64,000 bases of DNA from DASRVA01 sp050732935. GTDB taxonomy: Bacteria; Gemmatimonadota; Gemmatimonadetes; JACCXV01; JAHWKZ01. Both the position numbers and the translations under genes were made by a program. Shown here one piece after another: positions 49,812-59,457 of this stretch (positions within the stretch are counted from its first letter, which is position 1; every line of letters starts with the position of its first letter). A model generated the notes under the pieces. The model did no database searches. It saw only the letters and a list, made by a program, of their open reading frames with translations, and was not told the DNA's origin. The stretch spans positions 15,269 through 79,268 of the forward strand of contig JBOHRW010000137.1 of NCBI GenBank assembly GCA_050732935.1. Direction: 5' to 3'.

Positions 49812-51146
49812 ATGAAGCGCATATTGCTCGCCGTGGCGATCGTCCTGCTCGGCGCTGAAGTGACATACGGCCAGACCTGTCAAGCTTTCATCAATGGTTC
49901 GAAGGCGCGCATCTCGAAGGACAAGTGGGAAGACGCGAACCAGGTGCTGGCCGAGAACCTGGGCGGCTGCACCGACGATGCCGAATACCGCTATCTGTAC
50001 GGGATCACCTTGGCCAAGGTCTCACCGGACTCGACGGCGAAGGCGCTCAACGAGCTGGCGGTGGCTGACAGCCTGAACGGCAATCCTGGCGCCGAGGACG
50101 AGCTGCAGGGCAACATCGACCAGGCGTATCGGGCGCTCTGGGGTCCGATGGTGAACGACGGCGTGCGTCTGCTCTCCGAGGGTGACCTCGAGGCCGCAGA
50201 GGAAAAACTCTCCACCGCCGTCGAGATCCGACCCGACGGCAAGGAAGGTCGGCTGGGTCTGGGGGCCGTCCATCAGGCCAAGCAGGAGTATGACCTGGCG
50301 ATCGAGCAGTACAACAAGGCGCTCGAGATCGATCCGACCTACAAGCAGGCTTCGATCCGGCTGGGGCAGACGTATCAGCTCAAGGCGGAAGAGGCGGCCG
50401 AAGCCGGCAACACGATGCAGGCCGAACAGATCGCGGGGCAGGCCGCCGAGGTCTATAAGAGCTACCTGGCCGAGAATCCGGACGATCTGGAGGTCAAGAT
50501 CCAGCTTGCGGGGCTGCACGCCACGCTGGGGGACATGGCGTCCGCCGAGCCGATTATTCGCGAGATCATGACTTCGGACAGCGTGAACGTGGACGTCTTC
50601 ACCGACTTCGGCTTCCGGCTCGCCAACGCGCAGCAGCTCGAGCTCGCGGAGGAGTTGCTGTCCACGGCCGTCACGATGAGCGATTCGATGAGCGCCGAGC
50701 CGCTTCAGTACCTGGCGTTCGTGAAGATCCAGCAGGAGGATCTCGAGGGCGCCAAGGCCGTCCTCACCAAGCAGCTCGAGCTGGAACCGGACAACCCCGA
50801 AGCCTGGGAGTACCTGGGCTACGTGAGGCGCGATCTCGGCGACACGGAGGGCGCCCAGGAGGCGTTCCTCCAGGCGCAGCAGATCCCGCTGCAGCTCGAA
50901 GGCCTGCGCTTGAACCAGAACAACGACAAGACGTGGAGCGTCCAGGCCACGTTCTCGAACCGCACCGAGGAGCCGGTCCAGAACGTCAAGGTCAAGTTCG
51001 TCCTCGTTTCGGGGGACGGTCAGATCCTCGAGACCAAGGAAGCCGACCTGGCCGGGCAGCCGCTGCCCGCGGGCCAGGCCGAGAACGTGACCGTGCAGTT
51101 CTCGACTCCGGCGGAAAATCCGCGCGTGAGGTACGACATCCTGTAG
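49812..51146 (+). CDS. Exported TPR protein with FxLYD domain
   Basis: 444 residues with a signal peptide (MKRILLAVAIVLLGAEVTYG), four or more tetratricopeptide repeats (for example LGAVHQAKQEYDLAIEQYNK and LEPDNPEAWEYLGYVRRD), and a C-terminal FxLYD-type beta domain (VQATFSNRTEEPVQNVKVKF). Such proteins act as periplasmic scaffolds, but a partner is not evident. The gene has its own strong -10 and ggaggcaatcc ribosome site, suggesting high expression. It is less GC-rich than its neighbours, in keeping with Lys/Asn/Gln-rich content. Confidence 0.9.
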   Translation: MKRILLAVAIVLLGAEVTYGQTCQAFINGSKARISKDKWEDANQVLAENLGGCTDDAEYRYLYGITLAKVSPDSTAKALNELAVADSLNGNPGAEDELQGNIDQAYRALWGPMVNDGVRLLSEGDLEAAEEKLSTAVEIRPDGKEGRLGLGAVHQAKQEYDLAIEQYNKALEIDPTYKQASIRLGQTYQLKAEEAAEAGNTMQAEQIAGQAAEVYKSYLAENPDDLEVKIQLAGLHATLGDMASAEPIIREIMTSDSVNVDVFTDFGFRLANAQQLELAEELLSTAVTMSDSMSAEPLQYLAFVKIQQEDLEGAKAVLTKQLELEPDNPEAWEYLGYVRRDLGDTEGAQEAFLQAQQIPLQLEGLRLNQNNDKTWSVQATFSNRTEEPVQNVKVKFVLVSGDGQILETKEADLAGQPLPAGQAENVTVQFSTPAENPRVRYDIL

Positions 51147-51218
51147 CAGGGCGACTGAACGCCGAATCCTTTTGATCAGGACGGCGAGTCTTCGCGGCCT
51201 GCCGTCTCACTCGGTGAA

Positions 51219-51247
51219 TTGACGCTCGGTCGGCGGCCGGATAGACT
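51219..51247 (+). promoter_or_regulatory. Promoter of tRNA-Gly(CCC)
   Basis: TTGACG (51219-51224), 17-bp spacer, TAGACT (51242-51247). It lies 18 bp before the mature tRNA 5' end. Because the target gene is certain, this is a good reference for the organism's promoter style. Confidence 0.65.
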
Positions 51248-51265
51248 TCTCCCGTCCACAGGCGA

Positions 51266-51340
<75 letters not shown>

Positions 51341-51403
51341 TCCTCCAGGCCGATTCCTGACCGCGTCGATCGCCACTCGTGCTCCTCGCAGGGGAGGCAG
51401 GCC

Positions 51404-52369
51404 ATGCCGGAATCCGACGCCCGGGTCACGGGTCTTCATCATGTCACCGCCATTGCGGGAAGCGCCCAGGAGAACCTCGATTTCTACACCGGGACGCTGG
51501 GCATGCGTCTGGTGAAGAAGTCGGTCAACCAGGACGACCCCGGCACCTACCATCTGTTCTACGCCGACGCCGTGGGCCATCCGGGAACCGATCTCACCTT
51601 CTTCCCGTGGCAGGGCGTGGCGGCGCTGGGGCGGAAGGGGGTGGGGCTGACCGTGGAGGTCGCGCTCGTCGTTCCTCCCGGCACGCTGGACTTCTGGTCC
51701 GAGCGCCTGTCCGGCAGCGCCCGCACACCGGGTGCCGCCGTAGAGCGGTTTGGCGAGCGGAGCCTTCCCTTCCAGGATCCGCACGGCCTCGAGCTCGCGC
51801 TGGTCGAGAGCGCCGACCCACGGGAGTTCATGCCCTGGGATGGCAGCCCCGTTCCCGCCGACCGACAGATCCGCGGGATCCACGCCGTTCGATTGTGGGA
51901 GCGGGAGCGGGCGGCGACGGGCGACTTCCTGACCGGCGTGCTGGGCTTCGAGGAGGCCGGGGAAGAGGCGGGCTGGCACCGCTATGCGCTGGGTGAGGGG
52001 AGGAGGTCCGGAAGCCTCCTGGAGCTGAAAGAGCTGCCGGATGTCCGCCGCGGGGCGTGGGGAACCGGGAGCGTCCATCACGTCGCCTGGCGCGTCCCGG
52101 ACGACGCGAGCCAGGTGGCGCTGCGGGAGCGCCTGGCCGAGGCGGGTCGCCACCCGACCGAGGTCATCGACCGGTTCTGGTTCCGGTCGGTGTACTTTCG
52201 CGAGCCGGGCGGGGTGCTGTTCGAAGTCGCCACCGATGGTCCGGGCTTCTCGGTGGACGAGGATCCCGGCGCGCTCGGCGAGCGACTCGTCCTTCCGCCC
52301 TGGCTCGAACCCCGCCGGGAGCGGATCGAAGAGGTGCTGCCGCCCCTGTATGCGGAGGCCCGGGCCTGA
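51404..52369 (+). CDS. Ring-cleaving dioxygenase, VOC superfamily (MhqO-like)
   Basis: 321 residues formed by two vicinal-oxygen-chelate modules. Metal-ligand positions are visible at GLHHVTAIAG, SVHHVAWRV and the Glu of VLFEVATDGPGF. MRLVKKSVNQDDPGTYHLFY and LTFFPWQG are typical of the MhqO/glyoxalase-type hydroquinone dioxygenases. Substrate is inferred only from family. ATG 51404 follows ggggaggcagg. The gene stands alone between tRNA-Gly and a new promoter. Confidence 0.88.
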   Translation: MPESDARVTGLHHVTAIAGSAQENLDFYTGTLGMRLVKKSVNQDDPGTYHLFYADAVGHPGTDLTFFPWQGVAALGRKGVGLTVEVALVVPPGTLDFWSERLSGSARTPGAAVERFGERSLPFQDPHGLELALVESADPREFMPWDGSPVPADRQIRGIHAVRLWERERAATGDFLTGVLGFEEAGEEAGWHRYALGEGRRSGSLLELKELPDVRRGAWGTGSVHHVAWRVPDDASQVALRERLAEAGRHPTEVIDRFWFRSVYFREPGGVLFEVATDGPGFSVDEDPGALGERLVLPPWLEPRRERIEEVLPPLYAEARA

Positions 52370-52397
52370 CGGGGCGGTAAGCCGGTCCGGCGGCGGG

Positions 52398-52427
52398 TTG
52401 ACAGGCGCCGCGGCGCGGACCTAGACT
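52398..52427 (+). promoter_or_regulatory. Promoter of the AI-2E-der-plsY-gpsA string
   Basis: TTGACA (52398-52403), 18-bp spacer, TAGACT (52422-52427). It leaves a leader of about 90 nt before GTG 52523. The -10 is identical to that of tRNA-Gly(CCC). Confidence 0.6.
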
Positions 52428-52522
52428 CGCATCTCAAGTCCGACATCAGATTCGCTTGGCTATCCCTCTCGGAAAAGCGGGGTTAGCAACCGCGGACCCG
52501 AGGCTTTCCAGGGCAGGTCACC

Positions 52523-53770
52523 GTGAGTGAGCGGCGCATCTTCCTCCTCCTCGCCTGGGCGCTCCTGCTCGGCGTCTTCGTGTGGTCGGTCCTGCCGGTC
52601 CTCTCGCCCCTTTTCCTCTTCCTGGCGCTGGTCTACCTGCTGACGCCGTACTTCGGCACCGACATGTACCGGCGCCTGGTCGTGACGCTCGGCGCGATCA
52701 CTTTCCTCTGGCTGCTGCACGTGGCCGGATCGCTCCTCGCCCCGTTCGTGCTGGCGCTGGTCCTGGCCTACATCGCCGACCCGCTGGTGGATCGACTTCA
52801 GGGGGGGCGAAGAGGGCGGGCCTGGGGGGCCCTGCTGGTGCTCCTGGTGGCGGTCCTCCTGGTGGCGCTGGCGCTGGTCCTGATCGTGCCCATGGTCGTC
52901 GAGCAGGGCTCGCAGTTCCTCCGCGACCTGCCGCAGATGATCGTCGACCTCCAGAGCTGGTACCGCGCGCAGGTGGAGCGCCTCGCGGCGAGCCAGCTCC
53001 CGATCCTTCGCGACATCCCGTTCGAGCGCGCCCTCGAGGTCGAGACGCGCGACGTGGAGGCGTTTCTCACCGAGCGCGCGCAGGAGCTCCGGCTCGGCTG
53101 GGAGGACGCGATCGGGCTGGGCCGCGGCCTTCAGACGGGGCTCACGATCCTCGGCTACATGATCCTCACCCCGGTCCTGACCTACTACATCCTGCGCGAT
53201 TTCCCGAGCCTGCAACTTTGGGCGGCGCGGCTGGTACCGAAGGACCACCGGGAGCGGACGCTGGGTTTCCTGGCGCGCTATGACGAGCTGCTGGGGGAGT
53301 ATCTGCGGGGCCAGCTCCTGGTCGCCGCGTTCGTCGGCCTGGCCACCGGCCTCGGGTTCTGGATCGTCGGCTTTCCGAACGCCGTCCTGCTGGGTGTCGT
53401 CGCCGGGGTCTTCAACATCGTCCCCTACCTGGGGATCGTGGTGAGCCTGGTGCCGGCCCTCCTGATCGCCATCCTGAGCCCGCCTCTGTGGCTGTCGCTC
53501 CTCAAGGTGGCGGGGGTGTTCTTCACCGTGCAGAGCCTCGACTCCTATCTGCTGTCCCCGCGGATCATCGGGGCCCGGGTCGGCCTGCACCCGGTGTGGG
53601 TGATGCTGGCGATCCTGGCCTTCGGGTCCTTCTTCGGCTTCGTGGGCCTTCTGATCGCGATTCCCCTGGCGGTCCTGATCAAGCTCCTCGTGAGCCGGAC
53701 CGTGACCCGGTACCGGGAGTCGGTCTACTACCGCGAAGCCGACGCGGTCATCGACGACGAGGTCGTGTGA
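52523..53770 (+). CDS. AI-2E family permease (PerM/YhhT-like)
   Basis: Inner-membrane protein of 415 residues with about eight spans. Characteristic text: APFVLALVLAYIADPLVDRL near the start, LTPVLTYYILRDF, YLRGQLLVAAFVGLATGLGF and the PYLGIVVSLVPALLIAIL region. Family members export autoinducer-2, sodium or small metabolites, so the substrate is open. GTG 52523 is preceded only by a weak purine tract. Its stop overlaps the der start (GTGTGA). Confidence 0.9.
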   Translation: MSERRIFLLLAWALLLGVFVWSVLPVLSPLFLFLALVYLLTPYFGTDMYRRLVVTLGAITFLWLLHVAGSLLAPFVLALVLAYIADPLVDRLQGGRRGRAWGALLVLLVAVLLVALALVLIVPMVVEQGSQFLRDLPQMIVDLQSWYRAQVERLAASQLPILRDIPFERALEVETRDVEAFLTERAQELRLGWEDAIGLGRGLQTGLTILGYMILTPVLTYYILRDFPSLQLWAARLVPKDHRERTLGFLARYDELLGEYLRGQLLVAAFVGLATGLGFWIVGFPNAVLLGVVAGVFNIVPYLGIVVSLVPALLIAILSPPLWLSLLKVAGVFFTVQSLDSYLLSPRIIGARVGLHPVWVMLAILAFGSFFGFVGLLIAIPLAVLIKLLVSRTVTRYRESVYYREADAVIDDEVV

Positions 53771-55143
53771 GGCTGCCGGTCGTGGCCATCGTGGGGCGTC
53801 CCAACGTCGGGAAGTCGACCCTCTTCAACCGGATCCTCGGGGCCCGTCACGCCATCGTGGACGACCGACCCGGTGTGACCCGGGACCGGCACGCGGCCGA
53901 GGCGGAGTGGAGCGGACGGCGCTTCACGATCGTCGACACCGGCGGGCTGATCCCCGAGTCCCAGGAGCACCTCGCGCGGCAGGTGAACGCGCAGATCCAT
54001 GCGGCGATCGAGCAGGCCGACGTGTGCCTGCTCATGGTCGACGGCAGGGCGGGCATCACCGCCACCGACCGGGACGTGGCGGTTCTCCTCAGAGAAAGCG
54101 GTCGCCCGACGCTGCTCGTCGTCAACAAAGCCGACAACGTCGATCAGGCGCGGCGGCTAGTGTGGGACTTCTACGAGCTGGGTCTCGGCGACCCGATCCC
54201 CGTTTCGGCCCTCGTCGGCACCGGCTCGGGCGATCTGCTGGATCGGGTCGTGGAGGCGTTGCCAGCCGTCGCTGCCGACGAGGAGATCCATCCCGGCGAG
54301 ATCACCGTCGCGGTCGTCGGCAAGCCGAACGTCGGAAAGTCCTCGTTCCTGAATCGTCTGCTGGGCGAGGAGCGCTTCATCGTCTCCACCGAGGCGGGGA
54401 CGACGCGGGACGCCGTGGATACCACGCTCCTCTATGCCGGGCAGCGCTTCCGGCTCGTCGACACCGCCGGGATCCGGCGCCACGCCGCGCTGGAAGTGGG
54501 GCTGGAGTACTACACCTATCTGCGCGCGGTGCGCAGCGTGGAGCGGGCGCAGATCGTGATCGTGATGCTCGATGCCGCCGAGCCGCTGACCCGACAAGAC
54601 ATCCGGATCCTGAAGCTGGTCGAGGAGCGCCGTCGCGGCATCGTCGTCTGCCTGAACAAGTGGGATCTGGTCGAGAAGGACGAGAACACCGCCGCGCGCT
54701 ACGAGAAGTCGTTCCGGGACGCGGTTCCGTCGCTCGCGTTCGCGCCGCTGGTGACGCTGAGCGCGAAGTCGGGCCAGCGCGTCCAGCGGGCCCTCGATGT
54801 CGTGATCGAGGTCTGGGAGGAATGGAACAAGCGCGTGCCGACCCCCGAGCTCAACCGCGTCCTCCACGCGGCGACCGGACGGGTCCAGCCGCCCCAGTCC
54901 AGAGGAAGGCGGGGGGGACGGATCGTTCGCATCCTGTACGGACACCAGGTGGAGACCGGACCGCCGCTCCTGATCTTCCACGCCAACGAGCCGGACGCGA
55001 TCCCCGAGACCTACCGGCGCTACCTGGAGCGCTCGATCCGCGACGCGTTCGGGTTCGTCGGGGTGCCGCTCAGGATCTTTTTCCGCGGGGCCACCGTGAA
55101 GTCACGGGCACGGGTGGATGTCGCGAAGGGGGCCAACGGTTGA
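53767..55143 (+). CDS. der: Ribosome-assembly GTPase Der (EngA)
   Basis: Essential 50S assembly factor with two tandem GTPase domains: first P-loop GRPNVGKSTLFNRI with DTGG and NKAD, second GKPNVGKSSFLNRL with DTAGIRR and NKWD. A KH-like C-terminal domain ends the protein (RIVRILYGHQVETGPP, FHANEPDAIPETYRRYLE). The 458 residues are full length. GTG 53767 overlaps the permease stop. plsY follows after 2 bp. Confidence 0.97.
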   Translation: MRLPVVAIVGRPNVGKSTLFNRILGARHAIVDDRPGVTRDRHAAEAEWSGRRFTIVDTGGLIPESQEHLARQVNAQIHAAIEQADVCLLMVDGRAGITATDRDVAVLLRESGRPTLLVVNKADNVDQARRLVWDFYELGLGDPIPVSALVGTGSGDLLDRVVEALPAVAADEEIHPGEITVAVVGKPNVGKSSFLNRLLGEERFIVSTEAGTTRDAVDTTLLYAGQRFRLVDTAGIRRHAALEVGLEYYTYLRAVRSVERAQIVIVMLDAAEPLTRQDIRILKLVEERRRGIVVCLNKWDLVEKDENTAARYEKSFRDAVPSLAFAPLVTLSAKSGQRVQRALDVVIEVWEEWNKRVPTPELNRVLHAATGRVQPPQSRGRRGGRIVRILYGHQVETGPPLLIFHANEPDAIPETYRRYLERSIRDAFGFVGVPLRIFFRGATVKSRARVDVAKGANG

Positions 55144-55145
55144 CG

Positions 55146-55766
55146 ATGGCGATCGGGCTCCTGCTCGCTTACCTGGCGGGGTCGTTCCCCACCGCCTGGC
55201 TGGTCGGGCGCGCCAAGGGGGTCGACCTGGGCGTGATGGGTAGCGGCAACTACGGCGCCACCAACGTCTATCGCAGCCTGGGGTGGGGGCCGGCCCTGAT
55301 CGTGGTCGCGGTCGACGTGGCCAAGGGTTTTCTTCCCGTGCAGCTCCTTCCGGGATGGCTGGCCGCGAACGGCCTCACCCCGGTCGGCTACCAGGTCCTG
55401 CTCGCCGTGGCGGCCGTCCTGGGACACGTCTTCTCGGTGTTTCTGGCGTTCCGCGGCGGCAAGGGGGTGGGCACGGCCGCGGGCGCGTTCCTGGCGCTGG
55501 CGCCCAAAGCCATCCTGCTGGCCGCGCTGGCGTGGTTCCTCGTGCTCGCGTGGCGCCGGATCGTGTCGCTGGCGTCCTTGACCGGTGCGGTCGTCCTGCT
55601 GGTAGCGGTCTGGGCCCTGCACGCCGGGGATTCCGGCGCGTGGCCGCTGGTCCTCGCCACCACGCTCCTGGCAACGTTCGTGTTCTGGACCCACCGCGAG
55701 AACATCGGTCGCCTCCGGCGTGGCGAGGAGAGACGGATCAAGGCGGGCGACGGGAGGAGGGCGTGA
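55146..55766 (+). CDS. plsY: Acyl-phosphate glycerol-3-phosphate acyltransferase
   Basis: Membrane enzyme making lysophosphatidate from acyl phosphate and glycerol 3-phosphate. Conserved motifs GSGNYGATNVYRSLGWG, GHVFSVFLAFRGGKGVGT and WTHRENIGRLRRGEE frame about five spans. The 206 residues are usual. ATG 55146 is used, though TTG 55140 is in frame two codons earlier. It lies directly before gpsA, which makes its glycerol-3-phosphate substrate. Confidence 0.96.
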   Translation: MAIGLLLAYLAGSFPTAWLVGRAKGVDLGVMGSGNYGATNVYRSLGWGPALIVVAVDVAKGFLPVQLLPGWLAANGLTPVGYQVLLAVAAVLGHVFSVFLAFRGGKGVGTAAGAFLALAPKAILLAALAWFLVLAWRRIVSLASLTGAVVLLVAVWALHAGDSGAWPLVLATTLLATFVFWTHRENIGRLRRGEERRIKAGDGRRA

Positions 55767-56773
55767 GTCGGGTGGCGGTCGTGGGGGGCGGGTCCTGGGG
55801 GACGGCGCTCGCCAACCTGCTCGCCGACAACGGATATGCCGTGCACCTGTGGGTCCGGGATCCCGAACTGGGGGACGCGATGGTGCGCGAGCGGCAGAAC
55901 AGGCTTTACCTGCCCGGCGTCCATCTCGCCGACCCGGTCGCCCCGACGTGCGATCTGGCGGCGGCCGTTTGCGACGCGGTGTTCGTGGTGAGTGCCGTGC
56001 CCAGCCACGCGGTGCGCGAGGTGATGGGTCGCGCCGGCGCCTGTCTGGACGAGGACGCCCTCGTGATCTCGACCAGCAAGGGCATCGAGAACGACACCCT
56101 AGCCCGGATGACGGAGGTGCTGGCCGAGGTCCTGCCCGCCAGCGCCGGGGACCGCGTCGCCGTCCTTTCGGGGCCTTCCTTCGCGGTCGAGGTGGCCCGC
56201 GGCTATCCGACGGCCGTCACGGCGGCCGCGGAGAAGCTGGCCGTCGCGGAGCGGGCTCGGGACCTCTTCGGGAACCCCCGTTTCCGGGTATACACTTCGA
56301 CCGATGTCGTCGGTGTGGAGTTGGGGGGCGCCGTCAAGAACATCGTGGCCATCGCCGCCGGCATCTGCGACGGTCTACGATACGGGCGCAACGCGCGCGC
56401 GGCGCTGATCACGCGAGGGCTGGCCGAGATCGCCCGCCTGGGGGTGGCCCTGGGAGGTGAGCCGCTCACGTTCATGGGACTGACCGGGCTGGGAGACCTG
56501 GTCCTGACCTGCACCACGGATCTCTCCCGCAATCGCACGGTGGGGCTGAGGATAGGCCGTGGCGAGACACTCGAGGAGATCCGGTCCGACATGCGGATGG
56601 TGGCCGAGGGGGTTCGGACGACCCGATCGGTGCGCGATCTCGCCCACCGGCACGACGTGGAGATGCCGATCACCGAAGAGGTTCACGCGATGCTGTACGA
56701 GGGCAAGGATCCCCGCATCTCGGTCGAGGACCTGATGACGCGGGAGCTCAAGCCGGAGCTCGAACGGAGGTAG
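55763..56773 (+). CDS. gpsA: Glycerol-3-phosphate dehydrogenase [NAD(P)+]
   Basis: Cytosolic reductase of dihydroxyacetone phosphate for phospholipid synthesis. The N-terminal Rossmann loop VVGGGSWGTALANLLADNG, STSKGIEN, SGPSFAVEVARG, and the catalytic GGAVKNIVAIAAGI are all present. The 336 residues are full length. GTG 55763 overlaps the plsY stop behind gggaggag. It pairs functionally with plsY. Confidence 0.97.
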   Translation: MSRVAVVGGGSWGTALANLLADNGYAVHLWVRDPELGDAMVRERQNRLYLPGVHLADPVAPTCDLAAAVCDAVFVVSAVPSHAVREVMGRAGACLDEDALVISTSKGIENDTLARMTEVLAEVLPASAGDRVAVLSGPSFAVEVARGYPTAVTAAAEKLAVAERARDLFGNPRFRVYTSTDVVGVELGGAVKNIVAIAAGICDGLRYGRNARAALITRGLAEIARLGVALGGEPLTFMGLTGLGDLVLTCTTDLSRNRTVGLRIGRGETLEEIRSDMRMVAEGVRTTRSVRDLAHRHDVEMPITEEVHAMLYEGKDPRISVEDLMTRELKPELERR

Positions 56774-56775
56774 CG

Positions 56776-57174
56776 ATGGCGTTCAATCCGATCGCGAAGA
56801 AAGAGTATTACTCGATCGGCGAAGTGTGCGAGATCACCGGCCTCAAGCCGCACGTCCTGCGCTACTGGGAGACCCAGTTCAGGACCCTGATGCCCGTCAA
56901 GAACAGGGCCGGCAACCGCGCCTACCGGAAGCGTGACATCGAGATGATCCAGCTCGTCAAGACGCTCCTCTACGAGCGCAAGTACACGATCGACGGGGCG
57001 CGCCAGAAGCTCGCCGAGCTGCGCAAGGAGGGAACCCAGCTGGAGGTCGAGCTGGAGGAGACCAGGCTCAAGGATACCTTCCAGGAGCTGGCCGACCATC
57101 TGGCCGATGTCGTCGAGTACATCGACGCCTTCCGCCGCGGCGACGCCGACCCCGGGGAGATGGCGGAGCGGTAG
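56776..57174 (+). CDS. MerR-family transcriptional regulator
   Basis: 132 residues. The N-terminal winged-helix domain YYSIGEVCEITGLKPHVLRY continues to NRAYRKRDIEMIQLVKTLLY, followed by a C-terminal coiled coil for dimerisation (VELEETRLKDTFQELADHL). No Cys or His metal-sensing cluster is visible, so the effector is unknown; similar short MerR proteins occur beside gpsA in several deltaproteobacterial and FCB genomes. ATG 56776 comes 2 bp after the gpsA stop, with ggagg upstream. Confidence 0.9.
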   Translation: MAFNPIAKKEYYSIGEVCEITGLKPHVLRYWETQFRTLMPVKNRAGNRAYRKRDIEMIQLVKTLLYERKYTIDGARQKLAELRKEGTQLEVELEETRLKDTFQELADHLADVVEYIDAFRRGDADPGEMAER

Positions 57175-57187
57175 AAAGGAGGCGCTC

Positions 57188-58150
57188 ATGGGTGGGGAAG
57201 ATCTCGACGTGGTCGAGCGCCCGGCGGTCGGGGATAGGAAGGCCCTCCTTCGCCCCGGCCGTGTGGCGGCCGACATCGAGGGCGGCATGGCGGTCTCGGA
57301 CACCGGCCATCACCGCATCCTGGTCGGGCGGACGGTGGGGGATTCCTTCGACGTCGAGCAGGTCATCGGTCGAGGCGAGCCGGGGTTTGCCGACGGGCCC
57401 TTCGAGAGGGCTGCCTTCCGGGATCCGGAGGGGCTGGCGCTCTCGGGCGACATGCTGATCGTCGCCGACCGTGGGAACCACGCCATCCGGATGATCGACC
57501 TCCAGTCGCGCGAGGTCCACACCATGGCCGGCACCGGCGAGCCGGAATCCGGATCGCTCGCGAGCGGCGACCCGATGGCGACCGCCCTCCTGTCGCCCTG
57601 GGACGTTCTGCTCTGGAACTACGACCTCTTCATCGCCATGGCCGGATCCCACCAGGTCTGGCGGCTGGATCTGAAGGAGAGCGTCCTAAAGCCCCACGCG
57701 CATGCCGGCGACGGCGCGGGTCCGGTCGCGCCGATGGCCCTGGCCACCGACGGTCGAGCCCTCTACTTCGCCCATGCCGCCTCCTCGAGCGTGAGCCGGG
57801 TTCCGTTCGAGCCCGGGGGTGACGTGGAGATCCTGGTCGGAGCCGGAGCGGTCGAATCGAAAGGTGAGCACCACGAGGAAGCCATCCGCCTCCGCCGAGC
57901 GGCCGGCCTGGCCTGGGGACAGGGGAACCATCGTCTGTGGATCGCGGACACCGGCCATCACGAGCTCAAGATGCTGGATCCCGCCGCGGGCAGCGTCGAG
58001 GCCGTGGAGCCGTTCGAGGAGACGCTCGACGAGCCCATGGGGCTCGCCAGCGCCGGGCACCTTCTCTACGTGGCCGACACCGGTCGGGATCGAATCCTCC
58101 GCGTGGATCAGATCGACAAGCGCGTGGTCGAGCTGACCGTCGAGCTGTAG
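57188..58150 (+). CDS. Cytosolic NHL-repeat beta-propeller protein
   Basis: 320 residues with no signal peptide and repeated NHL-type blades (DTGHHRILVGR, FRDPEGLALSGDMLIVADRG, LWIADTGHHELKMLD, LLYVADTGRDRILRVD). The pattern resembles the propeller half of NHLRC2-like proteins but lacks the thioredoxin domain. ATG 57188 has gaaaggagg 5 bp upstream. It follows the MerR gene by 13 bp and precedes an MFS gene; no function can be given beyond a binding scaffold. Confidence 0.85.
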   Translation: MGGEDLDVVERPAVGDRKALLRPGRVAADIEGGMAVSDTGHHRILVGRTVGDSFDVEQVIGRGEPGFADGPFERAAFRDPEGLALSGDMLIVADRGNHAIRMIDLQSREVHTMAGTGEPESGSLASGDPMATALLSPWDVLLWNYDLFIAMAGSHQVWRLDLKESVLKPHAHAGDGAGPVAPMALATDGRALYFAHAASSSVSRVPFEPGGDVEILVGAGAVESKGEHHEEAIRLRRAAGLAWGQGNHRLWIADTGHHELKMLDPAAGSVEAVEPFEETLDEPMGLASAGHLLYVADTGRDRILRVDQIDKRVVELTVEL

Positions 58151-58172
58151 CCGGGAGCAACGGAGGATGAGC

Positions 58173-59450
58173 GTGACCGATCGTCGCGAGGATCCGTTCG
58201 CCGGATCCGTCGCGGTTCCGACCGCCGCCTGCCCGTCCATCGAGGCGACCGGCGGAGGGCGTATCCGGGGGATCCGCCGCACCGCCTTCGGGACCGCGCT
58301 CACCGTGGCTGTCCTTCATGGCCTGAACGATGCCTACGCGTCGTTCCTGAATCCTCTGCTGCCGCGCTTCATGACCAGGCTCGACCTCTCGATCTCGGAC
58401 GCGGCGGTCCTGACGACGGTGCTGGCGGTCGCCGCGGCCCTCGCCCAGCCTCTCTTTGGGCATCTCTCCGACATCAGGGGACGGCGGGCGATGATCGCGA
58501 TCGGGCCGGCGGTCTCGGGCGTCTTTCTGTCGCTGATGGGCGTGGCCCCCGGGTTCGGAGCGCTGGTCGTCTGCCTCGTGCTGGGGGGACTCGGGAGCGC
58601 CGCCTTCCACCCTGCGGCGGCGGCCACCGCGGCTCGGGTCACGGCCGGTCGAGGAAGCGGTCTCCGACACGCGGTGTTCTCTTTCGGCGGCGCGGCGGGC
58701 TACGCCGCCGGGCCGATGATCGCCGTACTGCTCGTCGCGTGGCGGGGTCTGGAAGGGATGTGGATCGCGATGGCGCCCGCCCTCGTCCTGGCCGGTGCGC
58801 TGTGGTTCATGCTGCCGGGGGATGCCCCGAAGGCCGAACGGGCGCGCCCTGCGGTGTCCTCGGCCCGCCGCGTCCGCCGGCTCTCCACGGGGCCCGTCCT
58901 GCTCGTGTTCGGGATCAGCGCGCTGACGGCGTTCGTCCAGCGGGTGTTCCTGACCATGGAGCCAATCATGATGGCGGCGGCGGGGAAGAGCGAGACCGCG
59001 GGCGCGGCGGCCCTGACCCTCTACCTGGCCGCCCAGGCGGTCGGGACGCTGAGCGGTGGCTGGCTCGCCGACCGGATGGACCGCAGGAACCTCCTGATCG
59101 GGATCACGCTGCTCGCCTTCCCGGCCTACTTGCTGGCGTTCTGGCTGCCGGCGGGGGGCGTCGCTTCGCTCGTCTTCGTGGCCGTGGCGGGAGTCCTCGG
59201 GATGGCGGTTCTGCCGCCCATCGTGGTCATCGCCCAGGAGGCCTCTCCAGGCCGGGCGGCCCTCAACTCAGGGATCGTCATGGGGCTCGCCTGGGCGACG
59301 GGATCGATCGGCGTGCTCGGGGCCGGGGTGCTCGGGGACGCGATCGGCGCTAGGGGGGCCGCCCTGGCCAGCACGCCAGCCGTGCTCGTCGCGACCGCGC
59401 TGGCCTTCCATCCGGCGCTGGGGCAGTATCGGCGGCCGATCGAGTCATAG
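58173..59450 (+). CDS. MFS transporter, fosmidomycin-resistance-like
   Basis: 425 residues with 12 predicted spans. AVLHGLNDAYASFLNPLLPR at the first span is the hallmark of the Fsr subgroup, and DIRGRRAM is the MFS loop 2-3 motif. The native substrate is unknown. cggagg (58161-58166) directly abuts ATG 58167 but is at proper distance from GTG 58173, so the GTG (MTDRREDP) is preferred. It converges on hutF with only 7 bp between stops. Confidence 0.88.
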   Translation: MTDRREDPFAGSVAVPTAACPSIEATGGGRIRGIRRTAFGTALTVAVLHGLNDAYASFLNPLLPRFMTRLDLSISDAAVLTTVLAVAAALAQPLFGHLSDIRGRRAMIAIGPAVSGVFLSLMGVAPGFGALVVCLVLGGLGSAAFHPAAAATAARVTAGRGSGLRHAVFSFGGAAGYAAGPMIAVLLVAWRGLEGMWIAMAPALVLAGALWFMLPGDAPKAERARPAVSSARRVRRLSTGPVLLVFGISALTAFVQRVFLTMEPIMMAAAGKSETAGAAALTLYLAAQAVGTLSGGWLADRMDRRNLLIGITLLAFPAYLLAFWLPAGGVASLVFVAVAGVLGMAVLPPIVVIAQEASPGRAALNSGIVMGLAWATGSIGVLGAGVLGDAIGARGAALASTPAVLVATALAFHPALGQYRRPIES

Positions 59451-59457
59451 ACAGGGG